From CAVXNB01 sp963763085 (lineage in GTDB: Bacteria; Actinomycetota; Acidimicrobiia; Acidimicrobiales; Bog-793): a stretch of DNA of 64,000 nucleotides. Positions 17,504 through 26,624 of the stretch are shown here, piece by piece. Made by a program: the position numbers and the translations under genes. The stretch is from positions 496,001-560,000 of the forward strand of contig CAVXNB010000004.1 in NCBI GenBank assembly GCA_963763085.1. Reading direction: 5' to 3'. A model generated the notes under the pieces. It ran no database searches, was not told where the DNA came from, and saw only the letters and a list, made by a program, of their open reading frames with translations. Numbering within the stretch: position 1 is the first letter of the stretch; each line of letters begins with the position of its first letter.

Positions 17504-18438
17504 CGCCGCGGTTCCGGGAGCTGGCGCATGAGGCCGCCGGCCCGCTGACCGGCCGCTGCACGTTTTCTGAAGCGCCCGGGCCCCTCTCGTGCGCCGTGTC
17601 GGGGGGAGCCGACTCCCTCGCCCTGTTGGTTCTCGCCGCGGCCGGCGGGCGCGAAGTTGTCGCTCACCATGTCGACCACGGCCTGCGCGAAGGGTCCGCC
17701 ACGGACGTGCAGGTCGTGCGCGACGTCGCCGGCGCACTCGGAGCCGAGGTCGTAGTCCACGCCGTCGAGGTCGGCCCGGGACCGAACCTCGAGGCGCGGG
17801 CGCGCTCAGCGAGGCTCGGTGCCCTGCCGCCGGGTACCGCTACCGGTCACACCGCCGATGACCAGGCCGAGACCGTCCTGCTCAACATGCTGCGCGGCGC
17901 CGCGACCGACGGTCTGGCGGCCATGCGGGCCGGCGCGAGTCACCCCATCTTGGGCTTGCGGCGAGCCGAGACCCACGAGCTTTGCGCCCGGCTCGGCGTC
18001 CGCCCGGTCGAGGACGTGACCAACAACGATCCCGCATACTTGCGCAACCGGGTTCGCCACGAGCTCCTGCCGGCGCTGTGCGAGCTGGCCGGCCGTGACG
18101 TGGTGCCGATCCTCGCCCGGCAGGCGAGATTGATGGCCGACGACGCCTCCCTGCTCGACGATCTCGCCGCCGGCCTCGACCCGACCGATGCCCGCTCGAT
18201 CGCCGAGGCGCCGCTTGCGCTCGCCCGCAGGGCGTTGCGCGAGTGGCTGAGGTGCGATCACCCGCCCGACTCGGCGACCGTCGATCGCGTTCTGGCGGTC
18301 GCAGCCGGCGGGACCGTCGCGGCCGAGATCGGCGCCGGGCGGAGCGTGCGCCGGTCACACGGCCGCCTGCGGCTGGAGCCGCCGCAGCCGCCGGAGCCGG
18401 CGGCGCCGCCGGAGCCGCCAGAGCCGCGGCCGGGGTAG
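17500..18438 (+). CDS. tilS: tRNA(Ile)-lysidine synthetase
   Basis: This is a PP-loop ATPase that converts cytidine 34 of tRNA-Ile(CAU) to lysidine so that it reads AUA codons. The P-loop SGGADS lies at residues 34-39, followed by AHHVDHGLR (about 56-64), [19 protein letters not shown] (about 110-128) and [16 protein letters not shown] (about 170-185). The GTG 17500 start overlaps the previous stop. The protein has 312 residues and a Pro/Glu-rich tail ([15 protein letters not shown]) encoded by a CCG/GAG-rich repeat. It precedes hpt, as in most actinomycetes. Confidence 0.95.
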   Translation: MTPRFRELAHEAAGPLTGRCTFSEAPGPLSCAVSGGADSLALLVLAAAGGREVVAHHVDHGLREGSATDVQVVRDVAGALGAEVVVHAVEVGPGPNLEARARSARLGALPPGTATGHTADDQAETVLLNMLRGAATDGLAAMRAGASHPILGLRRAETHELCARLGVRPVEDVTNNDPAYLRNRVRHELLPALCELAGRDVVPILARQARLMADDASLLDDLAAGLDPTDARSIAEAPLALARRALREWLRCDHPPDSATVDRVLAVAAGGTVAAEIGAGRSVRRSHGRLRLEPPQPPEPAAPPEPPEPRPG

Positions 18439-18461
18439 TGTCGGCGCCGGTGGGCGATCCG

Positions 18462-19073
18462 ATGGGCGAGAAGGAGATCGGCAGGGACCTAGGCCTCGTA
18501 CCGAGGCCGCCCGAGCCGTTGAGCGTATGGGACGCCGACCCGGCACTGGGAAGGGTCGTCGTCTCGGTCGAGCAGATCGCGGAGCGCGTAGTCGAGCTCG
18601 GTGAGGCCATCACCGCCGATTACGCCCACCGCCCGCCCTTGCTGGTCGGGGTGCTGAAGGGAGCATTCATCTTCCTTGCCGACCTCGCCCGGGCGATCCG
18701 CCTGCCGCTCGAGCTCGACTTCATGGCCGTGTCCTCGTACGGCACCGCGACCAAGACGAGCGGTGTCGTGCGCATCGTGAAGGACCTCGACATCGACCTG
18801 ACCGGGCGCCACGTTCTCATCGTCGAGGACATCCTCGACAGCGGGCTCACGCTCTCGTACCTGCGCAAGAGCCTCCAGGCCCGGGGTCCCGCCAGCCTGG
18901 CGGTGTGCTCGCTTCTCGTGAAGCGCAGCTTGGCGCCGCGGCCCGACCTCGAGATCGCCTACGTCGGGTTCGAGATCGAACCCGAGTTCGTCGTGGGTTA
19001 CGGCCTCGATGTCGCCGAGCGCTATCGCAACTTGCCGGACCTGCGGGTCTACCTGGCCGGAGAGCCAGAGTGA
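18462..19073 (+). CDS. hpt: Hypoxanthine phosphoribosyltransferase
   Basis: This purine-salvage enzyme transfers phosphoribose from PRPP to hypoxanthine or guanine. Visible motifs are [12 protein letters not shown] (about residues 60-71) and the PRPP loop [11 protein letters not shown] (about 125-135), followed by [12 protein letters not shown] and the flexible-loop region YGTATKTSG (about 86-94). ATG 18462 gives 203 residues with an N-terminal extension. GTG 18438 and GTG 18450 are also in frame, and no ribosome site decides between them. Its stop overlaps folE (GTGA at 19070-19073). In many actinomycetes ftsH lies between hpt and folE; here it is absent. Confidence 0.93.
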   Translation: MGEKEIGRDLGLVPRPPEPLSVWDADPALGRVVVSVEQIAERVVELGEAITADYAHRPPLLVGVLKGAFIFLADLARAIRLPLELDFMAVSSYGTATKTSGVVRIVKDLDIDLTGRHVLIVEDILDSGLTLSYLRKSLQARGPASLAVCSLLVKRSLAPRPDLEIAYVGFEIEPEFVVGYGLDVAERYRNLPDLRVYLAGEPE

Positions 19074-19675
19074 GTGCCTTGCCCGAGACGGCTGCGAGCG
19101 GGGCCGTCGACCGCGCCCGGGCCGCAAGCGCGGTTCGCGAGCTGTTGATCGCGATCGGCGAGGACCCCGACCGCGAGGGACTCGACCGCACGCCGCACCG
19201 GGTGGCCGCGATGTACGGCGAGCTTTTCGACGAGGCCGGCGAGGACCCGGCCAGATTCCTGACCGTCACGTTCGCGGCTGAACACGACGAGATGGTGATG
19301 GTCCGCGACATCCCGTTCGCGTCGCTGTGCGAGCACCACCTGATCCCGTTTCTCGGCAAGGCGCACGTGGCCTACATCCCGAGCGAGGACGGGCGGATCA
19401 CGGGTCTCTCGAAACTGGCCCGCGTCGTCGACGCCACCGCCCGCCGCCTCCAGGTCCAGGAGCGCATGACGACCCAGATCGCCGACGCCATCGAGTCTGC
19501 GCTCGCCCCGCGTGGCGTGCTCGTCGTGATCGAGGCCGAGCACCTGTGCATGTCGATGCGCGGCGTCCGCAAGCCCGGAACCGTGACGGTGACCTCCGCT
19601 GTGCGGGGATTGTTCCGGACCGATCCGGCAACCCGGGCAGAAGCCATGGGTTTCGTGCGAGGCGGGGCGAGCTGA
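19070..19675 (+). CDS. folE: GTP cyclohydrolase I
   Basis: This enzyme opens GTP to 7,8-dihydroneopterin triphosphate, the first step of folate synthesis. It has 201 residues from GTG 19070. The zinc-site motifs are present: [10 protein letters not shown] (about residues 80-89) and HLCMSMRGV (about 158-166). Other conserved parts are [24 protein letters not shown] and [13 protein letters not shown] near 19060 supports the start, and the stop of hpt overlaps it. It is the first of the folate genes folE, folP, folB and folK in this cluster. Confidence 0.96.
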   Translation: MSALPETAASGAVDRARAASAVRELLIAIGEDPDREGLDRTPHRVAAMYGELFDEAGEDPARFLTVTFAAEHDEMVMVRDIPFASLCEHHLIPFLGKAHVAYIPSEDGRITGLSKLARVVDATARRLQVQERMTTQIADAIESALAPRGVLVVIEAEHLCMSMRGVRKPGTVTVTSAVRGLFRTDPATRAEAMGFVRGGAS

Positions 19676-19692
19676 CCCTCTACGCTGAGGCT

Positions 19693-20497
19693 GTGGTTCC
19701 CCGCGTAATGGGCGTCCTGAACGTCACGCCCGACTCGTTCTCTGATGGTGGCCGCTACCTGGACTACGAGGCAGCCGTGCGCCGCGGGCGCGAGATGGTG
19801 GCGGAGGGAGCGGACGTCGTCGACGTGGGTGGCGAGTCGACGCGACCGGGCGCGGAGCCTGTCGCCGTCGACGAGGAGCTCCGCCGCGTGGTCCCCGTCG
19901 TCGAGTCGCTGGCCGGAGAGGTTCGCGTCTCGATCGACACGACGAAGTCCGAGGTCGCACACGCGGCTTTCGCGCGCCGGGGCGACGTTGTTGAACGACG
20001 TCTCAGCCAGCCTGGCGCACGTCGCAGCCGCGCACGGAGCCGGGTTCGTCGCGATGCACCGCAAGGGCGATCCCGCCGTCATGCAACTCGACCCGCAGTA
20101 CGCCGACGTCGTCCGGGAGGTCCGGGAGTTCCTCGAGGCCGCGGCGGCGACGGCCCGAGCCGCCGGCGTGGCGGAGGTCTACGTCGACCCGGGCATCGGG
20201 TTCGGCAAGACGGTCCGACACAATCTTCAGCTCATGGCGTCGCTCCCCGAGCTCGTGGCGCTGGGCGTGCCCGTGCTGGTGGGAACGAGCCGCAAGGGCT
20301 TCCTCGGCCATCTCGCTGCAGGCGGGTCCCCGGACGGGCGGGTCGGGGACGGTCCTGTCCTCGGAGTCGAGGATCGTTTCGAAGGCTCGCTCGCCTCGGC
20401 GGTGTGGGCGATGGCGTGCGGCGCAGCCATGCTGCGTGTCCACGACGTCGCCGCAACCGTCCAGGCGGCCCTTCTCTTCCAGGAGGTCGCGGCATGA
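19693..20497 (+). CDS. folP: Dihydropteroate synthase (one frame change)
   Basis: This enzyme condenses dihydropterin pyrophosphate with p-aminobenzoate and is the sulfonamide target. The first part is in one frame: VMGVLNVTPDSFSDGG, then VDVGGESTRPGAE and VSIDTTKSEVAHAA. The rest is in the next frame: GATLLNDVSAS, then FVAMHRKGDP, VYVDPGIGFGKT, LVGTSRKGFLG and the terminal DVAATVQAALLFQE. Dropping one T from TTT at 19968-19970 joins them perfectly (HAASRAGATLLNDV). This is best read as a single-base insertion in the sequence, not a dead gene. GTG 19693 is the chosen start, with ATG 19708 as an alternative. Confidence 0.92.
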
Positions 20498-21240
20498 GAG
20501 GACGCTGGGCGGCCGGCATCGTCCCGAGGAACTTCAACTGGATCATCCGGGACTACCTCGCCGTGAGCGAGCGCCCAGGCGGCTACGCGCCCAACCATCG
20601 CAAGGTGCGTCGCCAAGAGGAGCTGCTCTGGCTGCGGGCGCAAGGGTTCACCAGGGTGGTGTCGCTCCTCGGATCGCCGCACAACCTTCACGCGTATGAG
20701 GAGCTCGGGCTCGAATGGTCGCGTTTCCCGATGCCTGCCGGCGCCGAGATCCGTGACGTCCTCGCCGAGCTGTACCCCTCCCTTCACCGGTGGCTCCGCA
20801 GCGGCGAACGCCTGCTTCTGCACCAGGAGGAGCTCGGCGACCGGGTCATGGGTGTCGCAGCGGGCTACCTGCTCTGGAGCGAGATCCTTCCGGACGGCCC
20901 ACGCGCCATCACGTGCCTCGAGCAGCTGCTCACGCGCCAGATGGGCACGGTAGGGCGCACGATCGTCACCGTCGTGGAAGAGGTGCCCCCGCTCGCGAGC
21001 TTCGCCGCGCTTGACGAGGCGTTGCCGAGCGGTGCCGGCGTGGCGCTCGAGATAGCGCAGGTCGGCGAGACGGCAATCGGCGCCACGATCGACGACGAGG
21101 ACCTGGCGGCGATCATCGTCGCCGAGACCACGCCGCCGGCGCCGGCAGACCCAGGATCGGCGAACGGTGCGACGCCGGCGGATACAGCGCCCGCGACCGA
21201 CGCGCCCGGCAAGCAGGTGCCTCCGGCCGCTCATCGATGA
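20494..21240 (+). CDS. Dual-specificity-phosphatase-like protein lacking the catalytic Cys
   Basis: The product has 248 residues. ATG 20494 overlaps the folP stop (ATGA) and has a strong AGGAGG at 20481-20486. The first 160 residues follow the dual-specificity phosphatase pattern: PRNFNWIIRDYLAVSERPGGY, then a TRVVSLLGSP strand and LEWSRFPMPAG. The position of the signature HCx5R is occupied by HQEELGDR, so the nucleophilic Cys is Gln. It is therefore probably not a phosphatase and may be a ligand-binding pseudo-enzyme. The last 50 residues are a low-complexity Ala/Pro/Thr tail. Its position inside the folate operon (between folP and folB) is conserved coupling, but a role in folate synthesis is only inference. 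Confidence 0.7.
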   Translation: MRGRWAAGIVPRNFNWIIRDYLAVSERPGGYAPNHRKVRRQEELLWLRAQGFTRVVSLLGSPHNLHAYEELGLEWSRFPMPAGAEIRDVLAELYPSLHRWLRSGERLLLHQEELGDRVMGVAAGYLLWSEILPDGPRAITCLEQLLTRQMGTVGRTIVTVVEEVPPLASFAALDEALPSGAGVALEIAQVGETAIGATIDDEDLAAIIVAETTPPAPADPGSANGATPADTAPATDAPGKQVPPAAHR

Positions 21241-21614
21241 GCGATCGGATCGAGCTGCGCGGGCTGCGGGTGCTCGGGCATCACGGGGCCCTCGATGGTG
21301 AGCAGGACACGGCGCAGCCGTTCGAGGTCGATCTGGACGTCGAGGCAGCGCTCGACGAGGCGGCACGCAACGACGAACTGGGCAGGACGGTCGACTACGG
21401 CCTCGTCGTGGAGACGGCCAGGTCGATCGTGGCCGAGCGCCGGTTCAGGCTGCTCGAGGCGCTGGCCGGCGCGATCGCGGACGGCGTGCTCGAGATCCCC
21501 GATGTCGCCGCGGTAACGGTGACGGTCCGCAAGCTCCGCCCGCCGGTCCCGGCGGACATGGCCTCGGCGGGGGTCCGGCTGCGGCGCGAGCGGGGCGGCG
21601 CCGGAGCCGGCTGA
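21237..21614 (+). CDS. folB: Dihydroneopterin aldolase
   Basis: This enzyme cleaves 7,8-dihydroneopterin to 6-hydroxymethyl-dihydropterin and glycolaldehyde. It has 125 residues. Conserved elements are IELRGLRVLGHHGALDGE (about residues 5-22), TVDYGLVVE (about 51-59), FRLLEALAGAIADGVL (about 70-85) and VTVRKLRPPVP (about 95-105). ATG 21237 overlaps the preceding stop (ATGA), so translation is coupled. folK follows two bases later. Confidence 0.95.
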   Translation: MSDRIELRGLRVLGHHGALDGEQDTAQPFEVDLDVEAALDEAARNDELGRTVDYGLVVETARSIVAERRFRLLEALAGAIADGVLEIPDVAAVTVTVRKLRPPVPADMASAGVRLRRERGGAGAG

Positions 21615-21616
21615 GC

Positions 21617-22102
21617 GTGGAGGCGTTTCTCGGTCTCGGCTCCAACCTGGGCGATCGCCTGGGCCATCTCACGGCCGCGGTGCGCGAGCTCCGGGACCTC
21701 GACCCCGATCTCACCGTCTCGCCCGTATACGAAACGGCGCCTCTCGGCGGGCCCGAAGGTCAAGGCCCCTACCTGAACTGCGTCGTCCGACTCGAAACTG
21801 GCCTCACCGCCCGCCAGCTTCTCACCCTCTCCCGTCGTCTCGAGACCTCGGCGGGGAGGGTGCGCACGGTTCGCAACGGCCCGCGCACCCTGGATGTCGA
21901 CGTCCTTCTCGTCGACGACCTCAACATTGCCGAGCCTGACCTGGTCGTGCCCCATCCGAGGATGGCCGAGCGCGGCTTCGTCCTGGCGCCGCTCGAGGAT
22001 CTCGACGCCTCACGGGTCCCGGCTGGGTGGCGCGACCGCCTCGCGGTAACCGACCCCGTGTCGCTCGACCTCCGCGTGATTGGTACGCTCGAAGCAACCT
22101 GA
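21617..22102 (+). CDS. folK: HPPK: 6-hydroxymethyl-dihydropterin pyrophosphokinase
   Basis: This enzyme transfers pyrophosphate from ATP to 6-hydroxymethyl-dihydropterin, making the folP substrate. It has 161 residues from GTG 21617. Signature elements are FLGLGSNLGDR (about residues 3-13), SPVYETAPLGGPEGQGPYLN (about 35-54), the RVRTVRNGPRTLDVDVLLVDD stretch with the catalytic DxD (about 77-97), and VVPHPRMAERGFVLAPL (about 108-124). It is the last folate gene, and the DUF2520 protein follows after about 50 bases. Confidence 0.95.
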   Translation: MEAFLGLGSNLGDRLGHLTAAVRELRDLDPDLTVSPVYETAPLGGPEGQGPYLNCVVRLETGLTARQLLTLSRRLETSAGRVRTVRNGPRTLDVDVLLVDDLNIAEPDLVVPHPRMAERGFVLAPLEDLDASRVPAGWRDRLAVTDPVSLDLRVIGTLEAT

Positions 22103-22149
22103 GACACGAACGGCACCTGGTGACAGGGCCGGAACGAAATGAGCTCAAC

Positions 22150-22923
22150 ATGACCACGGTTCGCATCATCGGACCCGGGCGTACGGGACGATCCCTCGCC
22201 CGTGCCCTCGAGGTTGTCGGCGTCGACGTCCTGGGGGTTCTCGGACGTGCCGACGACGTCTCGTCAGCTGCGGTCGGGGTCGATGTCGTACTGATCACCG
22301 TTCCCGACAGAGCGATTGCAGCCGTCGCCTCTGCAGTGCGACCGGTGCCCTCGACGGTCGTGGCGCACTGTTCCGGGGCACTCGGCCTCGAGGTGCTGGC
22401 TCCTCACGAGCGGGTCGCCTCCCTCCATCCGCTCGTGACCCTGCCTGATCCGGTCATCGGAGCGGTACGCCTGCGCACCGGCGGTCCGTTCGTCGTGGCC
22501 GGCGACCAGGTGGCGACCGACCTCGTGCTCGCGCTCGGCGGCCGCCCGCTCGTCGTCCCGGCCGAGAAGAGAGCGGAGTACCACGCTGCCGCTTGCATCG
22601 CCGCCAACCACCTTGTCGCGCTCCTCGGCCAGGTCGAGCGCGTCGCCGGCTCCGTTGGTCTGCCGCTCGACGCGTTCCTTCCCCTCGCCCGCGGTGCCCT
22701 CGACGACGTCGGCCTTCTTGGACCGGCGGCGGCGCTCACCGGTCCTGCGGTCCGAGGTGACCAGGCCACGATCGATCGCCACCGCCAGGTGCTCGACGCG
22801 GCCGAGTTGGACGGCTATGACGCCGGGGTCGCCCTTGCGCGTCGGCTGGCGACGGCGACGCCCGGGGCGACGGCCGACGCGGCCGAGCGCGTGGGTGCCG
22901 CCGGGACCGGTTCGTGGAGGTAG
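22150..22923 (+). CDS. Rossmann-fold protein with DUF2520 domain
   Basis: The product has 257 residues. An N-terminal NAD(P)-binding Rossmann domain (about 1-125, VRIIGPGRTGRSLARAL) is followed by an alpha-helical DUF2520 domain (about 130-250, with EYHAAACIAANHLVALLGQ). The layout resembles 6-phosphogluconate-dehydrogenase-like or ketopantoate-reductase-like enzymes, and the family commonly lies immediately before panC. A pantothenate-related reductase role is plausible but unproven. ATG 22150 was chosen; the frame is open upstream into folK. The stop lies inside panC (10-base overlap), which indicates co-translation. Confidence 0.85.
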   Translation: MTTVRIIGPGRTGRSLARALEVVGVDVLGVLGRADDVSSAAVGVDVVLITVPDRAIAAVASAVRPVPSTVVAHCSGALGLEVLAPHERVASLHPLVTLPDPVIGAVRLRTGGPFVVAGDQVATDLVLALGGRPLVVPAEKRAEYHAAACIAANHLVALLGQVERVAGSVGLPLDAFLPLARGALDDVGLLGPAAALTGPAVRGDQATIDRHRQVLDAAELDGYDAGVALARRLATATPGATADAAERVGAAGTGSWR

Positions 22924-23822
22924 TCGCCACCCGCGACGATTTCCGCAAGGCGACGGCGTCGGCCCGCTCGGTTGGCTCGGGTGGCTCGGCCAGCTCGGCC
23001 AGCTCGGTGGGCGGCCGGCTCGGGCTAGTCCCGACCATGGGTGCGCTGCACGATGGGCACCTCTCGCTGTTTCGTGCAGCGGTCGGGAGCTGCGACGTGG
23101 TCGCGGCGAGCATCTTCGTGAACCCGCTTCAGTTCGCTTCCGAGGACGACCGGGCGCAGTACCCGTCCGACCTGGAGCACGACCTCTCGCTGGCCGAGGC
23201 GGCGGGCGTCGAGATCGTGTTCGCGCCGTCCGTCACCGAGATGTACCCGGACGGGCCCCCGGCGACGGTGATCGACCCCGGGCCGCTTGCCGCGCGTCTC
23301 GAGGGCGCCTCTCGTCCCGGGCATTTCGCCGGTGTCGCGACCGTGGTCACCAAGCTTCTCTCGCTCGCCGGGCCTTGCCGTGCCTTCTTCGGCGAGAAGG
23401 ACTTCCAGCAGCTGGCGATCGTGCGACAGGTGGCCGAGGACCTCGACCTCCCCGCCGACATCGTCGGTTGCCCCACCGTCCGCGAGCCCGACGGTCTCGC
23501 ATGCTCGAGTCGCAACCGGCGTCTGGGGCCGGAGGACAGGCGCGCGGCGACGGTACTCTTCAAGGCGCTCGGGGCAGGTCGTGGGGCCCTCGCAGCCGGC
23601 GCCCCTGGCCCGACAGAGGTCGAGACGGCGATGGCCGCCACGGTTGCCGCTGAGCCGCGTGCGCGTTTGGACTATGCAGTAGTCGTGGACGCGGCGACCT
23701 TCGAGGTTCCGGAGACGCTCGCCGGCGAGCTTCGGCTCCTCATCGCCGCCGACGTGGGGCCGGTCCGGCTGATCGACAACGTCGGCCATCCCGGGCACAC
23801 CGAGCGGCGCTCCGGGAGGTGA
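22914..23822 (+). CDS. panC: Pantothenate synthetase
   Basis: This enzyme joins pantoate and beta-alanine with ATP to make pantothenate. It has 302 residues from GTG 22914. Visible motifs are LVPTMGALHDGHLSL (the HxGH motif), SIFVNPLQF, FFGEKDFQQL (a variant of the KDxQQ motif), REPDGLACSSRN (SSRN loop) and DYAVVVDAATFEVP. Residues about 16-33 are a Gly/Ser/Ala-rich insert that homologues lack. It is encoded by a GC-rich tandem repeat at 22962-23010 and lies just before the first beta strand. Its stop overlaps the GTG of nadB. Confidence 0.95.
   Translation: MEVVATRDDFRKATASARSVGSGGSASSASSVGGRLGLVPTMGALHDGHLSLFRAAVGSCDVVAASIFVNPLQFASEDDRAQYPSDLEHDLSLAEAAGVEIVFAPSVTEMYPDGPPATVIDPGPLAARLEGASRPGHFAGVATVVTKLLSLAGPCRAFFGEKDFQQLAIVRQVAEDLDLPADIVGCPTVREPDGLACSSRNRRLGPEDRRAATVLFKALGAGRGALAAGAPGPTEVETAMAATVAAEPRARLDYAVVVDAATFEVPETLAGELRLLIAADVGPVRLIDNVGHPGHTERRSGR
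22962..23010. repeat. Short tandem repeat inside panC
   Basis: The sequence is built from repeats of GGCTCGG and CCAGCTCGG (GGTTGGCTCGG, GTGGCTCGG, CCAGCTCGG twice, TGGGC). It codes for a Ser/Gly/Ala-rich insert near the PanC N-terminus. Such repeats expand and contract by slippage. The reading frame stays open through it. Confidence 0.6.
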
Positions 23823-25514
23823 GCTCACAGCAGCCTCTCGACGTCCTCGTGGTCGGGAGCGGCGTGGCGGGCCTGTCGGCGGCGGTCCGTCTCGCACAGC
23901 TCGGCGGAGCCCGAGTCGGCGTGCTCACCAAGGGCGAGCTCGAGCAGTCCACGACGCGTTGGGCGCAGGGCGGCGTCGCAGCCGTGCTTCCCGGCGACGA
24001 GGACTCGACCGACCTGCACCTCGCCGACACGCTACGCGCCGGAGCCGGCCTCTGCGACCAGGCCGCTGTCCGCGTGCTCGTCGACGAGGGCTCCGTGCGA
24101 GTCCACGAGCTCATCGCCCTCGGCGCCGTCTTCGACCGGGTGCCTGGGGGCGAGCTGTCGAGAGCCCGTGAGGGCGGTCACTCGACGGCCCGCGTCCTCC
24201 ACGCCGGCGGCACCGCCACCGGCGCCGAGGTCGAGCGGGCGCTCGTGACCGCGGTGCGGGACAGCGCGGCCGCGATTCTCGAGGAGTGCTTCGCGCTCGA
24301 TCTCGTCATCGAACGCGGCCGCTGCACCGGCGTCGTGGCGCTCGACCCCGCCGGCGAGCTGCAGCGCGTCGGTGCCTCCCACGTCGTCCTCGCGTGCGGG
24401 GGGGCCGGACAGCTCTACGCGGTCACGACCAATCCAACCGAGGCGACCGGTGACGGGATCGCCATGGCGCTACGGGCGGGAGTCCCGGTTGCCGACGTTG
24501 AGTTCATGCAGTTCCACCCGACGGCCCTGCACCACCCGGCCATGCCGCGCCCGCTCATCTCCGAGGCGCTCCGCGGTCACGGCGCGGTGCTGCGCGACCG
24601 CGCGGGGGAACGTTTCGTGGACGAGTTGTTGCCGCGCGACCTCGTGAGTCGGGCGATCGCGGTCAAGCTGGGCGAAGACGGCAGCGAGCACGTGTGGCTC
24701 GACGCGACCGCGCTCGAAGACTTCGCGCGGCGGTTCCCGACGATCCAGGTGGCTTTGGCCGAGGCCGGGCTCGATCCCGGTCGGGAATGGCTGCCAGTCG
24801 CACCGGCCGCTCACTACGTGTCCGGCGGAGTGCTCGTGGACCTGGATGGGGCGACGGCGCTCCCGGGCCTCTGGGCTGCCGGCGAGGTGGCTTGCACGGG
24901 GGTGCACGGGGCAAACCGGCTGGCCTCGAACTCGCTCCTCGAGGGCATGGTGTTCGGCGCCCGCTGCGTTGAGGCCATCCTGTCGGGGCGGGACGCGCCC
25001 GAGGCGACCGGCGCCCTCGCCGGCCTTGAGTCCGAACTGGGAGACGCGCGACGGTGTAGAGGGCTTCGCCAGGCCCATACCCGTCCGCCCGACGCCGGCT
25101 TGTCGCTGTGGGCCGGGTCTTCCGCTCGAGGCTCCGGTCCACGGCGCCGGCGTGGCGGACAGCCATGCCAGCATCGCCGCACGCCGTGCGGCGCTCCAGG
25201 GCGCCATGACGAGCTGGGCCGGCGTGGTGCGCGACGCGTCATCGCTCGCCCAGGCCGCAGCCGCCGTCGCGGCGATAGCGGCGGAGCCAGCCGCCAGCCT
25301 GGCTCGAGCCTCGGCCGAGGTCCGCAACCTCACCGACGTCGCCCGGGCGTTGCTGGAGGCCGCGACGACGCGAGAGGAGACCCGTGGCTGCCACGCGCGA
25401 TCGGATTTCCCCGACACGTCGCCTGCCTTCCGCTGCCGTCTCTCCCACGGGTCGAGCTACGGGGCGGTTCCCGCCGGCGGGATCGGTCACAGCTCGGTCG
25501 CGATCGACTCGTGA
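23819..25514 (+). CDS. nadB: L-aspartate oxidase (one frame change)
   Basis: This FAD flavoprotein oxidises L-aspartate to iminoaspartate, the first step of de novo NAD synthesis. The FAD-binding motif is VVGSGVAGLSAAVR (about residues 10-23). Substrate and catalytic regions include TTRWAQGGVAA, the GGHSTARVLHAGG stretch, MQFHPTALHHP, LRGHGAVLRD and HGANRLASNSLLEGMVFG. The frame is intact to about residue 400 and then moves by one base between about 25020 and 25150. The C-terminal helical domain continues in the next frame (ALQGAMTSWAGVVRD, then REETRGCHARSDFP) and ends at 25514. A single inserted base explains it. GTG 23819 overlaps panC. No nadA is seen in the window. Confidence 0.93.
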
Positions 25515-26404
25515 CAAGATCGCTTCCGATGCGCCGTGACGACGTCCGTCCACCCATCGCCGCCGTGCGTGAGGCCGTGGCGATCGCGCTCGCCGAGGAC
25601 CTTCTCCCGCTCGGCGACCTGTCAGCGGGGTTGCTGCCTGCAGCCGCCCGTGCCCGGGCCGTCTTCGTGGCTCGGGCGTCCGGCGTTGTGGCCGGCACGG
25701 ACTGCGCCGAGGAGACATGCATCCAGGTCGATCCTTATCTCGAGGTGACCTGGGCCGTGGGCGACGGCGACGAGATCGGCGGCGGCGGCGTGCTCGGGCG
25801 GATCGAGGGCCCGCTTCGGTCGCTGGTAACCGCCGAGCGGACCGCCCTCAACTTTCTCTGCCACCTCTCGGGCGTGGCGACCGCCGCCCACCGCTACGTG
25901 GAGATCGCCCGCGAGGCCAATCCCTCCACGAGGATCTGGGACACGCGAAAGACCACTCCGGGTTTGCGGGCGCTCGAGAAGGCGGCAGTCCGGGCCGGCG
26001 GCGCGGTCAACCATCGAGGCAACCTTTCCGAGGGAGTTCTCATCAAGGACAACCATCTGGGCGGCCTCTCGATCTCCGAGGCCGTGCGCCGGGCACTCGA
26101 GCGATGGCCCGGTCGCATGGTCGAGGTCGAGTGCGACCGGCTCGAGCAGGTGGCCGAAGCGTGCGATGCCGGGGCGACGATCGTCATGTGCGACAACATG
26201 AGCGCCGACGAAGTCCGTGCCTGCGTGCAGCTGGTGCGGGCGCATCCCCGAGGCGCCGCCGGCGCCGTCCTCGTCGAGGCCTCTGGCGGCATCGGGCTCG
26301 ACAACGTCGCCGACTATGCCAGAGCCGGGCCGGACGTGATCTCGGTCGGCGCCCTGACGCATTCGGCGCTGGCGCTCGACATCGGGCTCGATCTGGAGCG
26401 CTGA
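25511..26404 (+). CDS. nadC: Nicotinate-nucleotide pyrophosphorylase (carboxylating)
   Basis: This enzyme makes nicotinate mononucleotide from quinolinate and PRPP, releasing CO2. It has about 297 residues from GTG 25511, which overlaps the nadB stop (GTGA); ATG 25529 is an alternative. Conserved parts are ALAEDLLPLGDLSAG, LNFLCHLSGVATAAHRYV, TRKTTPGLRALEKAAVRAGGAVNHR, IKDNHL, VEVECDRLEQV, IVMCDNMS and EASGGIGLDNVADYA. It ends the long tilS-to-nadC gene series. About 220 bases without a gene follow, holding a tandem repeat and the palindromic element. Confidence 0.95.
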   Translation: MTRSLPMRRDDVRPPIAAVREAVAIALAEDLLPLGDLSAGLLPAAARARAVFVARASGVVAGTDCAEETCIQVDPYLEVTWAVGDGDEIGGGGVLGRIEGPLRSLVTAERTALNFLCHLSGVATAAHRYVEIAREANPSTRIWDTRKTTPGLRALEKAAVRAGGAVNHRGNLSEGVLIKDNHLGGLSISEAVRRALERWPGRMVEVECDRLEQVAEACDAGATIVMCDNMSADEVRACVQLVRAHPRGAAGAVLVEASGGIGLDNVADYARAGPDVISVGALTHSALALDIGLDLER

Positions 26405-26416
26405 CCCGCTCGGCGT

Positions 26417-26468
26417 TTCGGGGTGTGCTCCTCTTCGGGGCGTGCCTCCTCTTCGGGGCGTGCTCCTC
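26417..26468. repeat. Three tandem copies of a 17-18 base unit
   Basis: The unit is TTCGGGGCGTGCTCCTC with small variations, in copies of 17, 18 and 17 bases, immediately after the nadC stop. It is noncoding in the annotated genes. It lies in the same 220-base gap as palindromic element copy 1. Confidence 0.7.
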
Positions 26469-26476
26469 GGCAACTC

Positions 26477-26546
26477 TGAATTTCACTGCAAACTTGCCTC
26501 CAAAAAAGTGACCGGGTGCAACCTAAGTTGGAGGCAAGTTTGGAAC
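26477..26546. repeat. Palindromic intergenic element, copy 1
   Basis: A 15-base perfect inverted repeat has arms at 26489-26503 (CAAACTTGCCTCCAA) and 26528-26542, with a 24-base spacer. It lies between the convergent nadC and methyltransferase genes. The right part GGAGGCAAGTTTGGAAC (26530-26546) is identical to 35795-35811 in copy 2. The left arm, the flank (AAATTTC.. TGCA) and the spacer core (GTGACC..GCAA.CT) are also shared. Spacer conservation argues against a plain transcription terminator. It may be a small mobile or repeated extragenic element, a protein-binding site, or a two-way terminator. Confidence 0.75.
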
Positions 26547-26624
26547 AAAAAAACACTCGCCGGGAGGAGCGCCAAGCCAGGTCGCCGCTCGGAGCGAAGC
26601 TTACGCCGTGCTCGCCAGAGGGCC

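Noticed and set aside
26489..26542. Palindrome as terminal inverted repeats of an insertion sequence
   Set aside because: Each copy is a self-contained palindrome and no transposase lies between its arms; the two copies are in direct orientation.
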